A model generated the notes under the pieces. It had not been told where the DNA came from. It saw only the letters and a program-made list of their open reading frames with translations, and did not search any database. A DNA stretch of 6,883 nucleotides from NCBI GenBank assembly GCA_937944175.1, contig CALDZW010000009.1:1-6883 (forward strand), given 5' to 3'. Of the stretch, positions 6,623 to 6,883 are shown one piece after another. Made by a program: the position numbers and the translations under genes. The stretch is from an uncultured Candidatus Altimarinota bacterium. Lineage in GTDB: Bacteria; Patescibacteriota; Gracilibacteria; BD1-5; UBA6164. Positions within the stretch are counted from its first letter, which is position 1. Every line of letters begins with the position of its first letter.

Positions 6623-6883
6623 ATGAAAATCAAAGAAGTTACATTTGGAAAATCTGTTTCGATCCATGCTGAGAAAGTATTTCTTGATACAAAAAAAGAA
6701 GTTATCTTTGTATGAAGATCAAATGTCTGAAAATCAAGTCTTATGAACGCTCTTTTCAACAAGAAAGACCTAGTAAAAACCAGTTCTCGCCCATGAAAAA
6801 CAAAGCTTGCTAATATTTTTATAGTAAATAAAAAATATAATTTTACTGACCTCCCTGGTTATTGATTTGCCAAGCTTTGAAAA
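6623..6883 (+). CDS. engB: Ribosome-biogenesis GTP-binding protein EngB/YihA (YsxC), 5' part
   Basis: The first 87 residues of a family usually about 200 aa long; the rest lies past the right edge. EngB is a TRAFAC-class GTPase needed for late assembly of the large ribosomal subunit in the cytoplasm. Seen in order: the Walker A/G1 motif GRSNVGKSSLMNAL (31-44), the switch I/G2 region with SSRPGKTKLANIF (54-66; the G2 Thr is T60), and G3 DLPGYGFAKLGK (76-87). Five of the seven glycines (31, 36, 58, 81, 86) are encoded by TGA, including both Walker A glycines, which is direct evidence for TGA as Gly. The opening KIKEVTFGKSVSI also fits the family. The ATG at 6623 is the first start after an in-frame TAA. 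G4 and G5 motifs are not in the window. Confidence 0.95.

Noticed and set aside
6556..6762. 68-codon minus-strand open frame
   Set aside because: Antisense to engB, whose GTPase motifs are unambiguous.
1..6883. CRISPR arrays, tRNA or rRNA genes, insertion sequences
   Set aside because: I saw no regularly spaced repeats, cloverleaf or rRNA motifs, or transposase; the only repeat found is the 28-bp palindrome present twice.

Overview
The window is AT-rich bacterial DNA that only makes sense if TGA is read as glycine (NCBI translation table 25). Under the standard code it shows only short fragments. With TGA as Gly, eight long, gap-free coding regions appear and they all end in TAA or TAG. The clearest proof is the 3' gene, a ribosome-biogenesis GTPase EngB/YihA: TGA sits at both invariant glycines of its Walker A motif GRSNVGKS and again inside the DLPGYG motif. 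This code is known from the candidate phyla Absconditabacteria (SR1) and Gracilibacteria (BD1-5), so the source is most likely one of these small-genome, host-associated lineages. The sequence does not let me choose between them.

Layout, left to right. (1) 1-1899, minus strand: a 103-aa single-pass membrane protein followed 21 bp later by the alpha subunit (gamma-alpha fusion) of a 2-oxoacid:ferredoxin oxidoreductase, which runs off the left edge. (2) 1900-2212: a 313-bp gap without an intact gene, possibly holding decayed coding sequence. (3) 2213-2629, minus: a small unrecognised protein. (4) 2731-5206, plus: a tight three-gene cluster of two tandem paralogous 288-aa EamA/DMT-type membrane proteins (6 bp apart) and a 241-aa unrecognised protein (10 bp later). 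(5) 5267-6478, minus: a 403-aa multi-pass membrane protein with an EF-hand/dockerin-like loop between membrane segments. (6) 6623-6883, plus: the 5' part of engB.

The genes do not form one obvious pathway. The oxidoreductase links 2-oxoacid decarboxylation to ferredoxin reduction; its beta subunit is expected just beyond the left edge. The DMT paralogs and the 403-aa protein are envelope functions, fitting an organism that depends on uptake and exchange of metabolites. Two points stand out beyond the recoding. A 28-bp palindromic repeat occurs twice, each time inside a reading frame (the KorA linker and the 241-aa protein), and is translated in different frames. Good Shine-Dalgarno sequences are also nearly absent upstream of the start codons.
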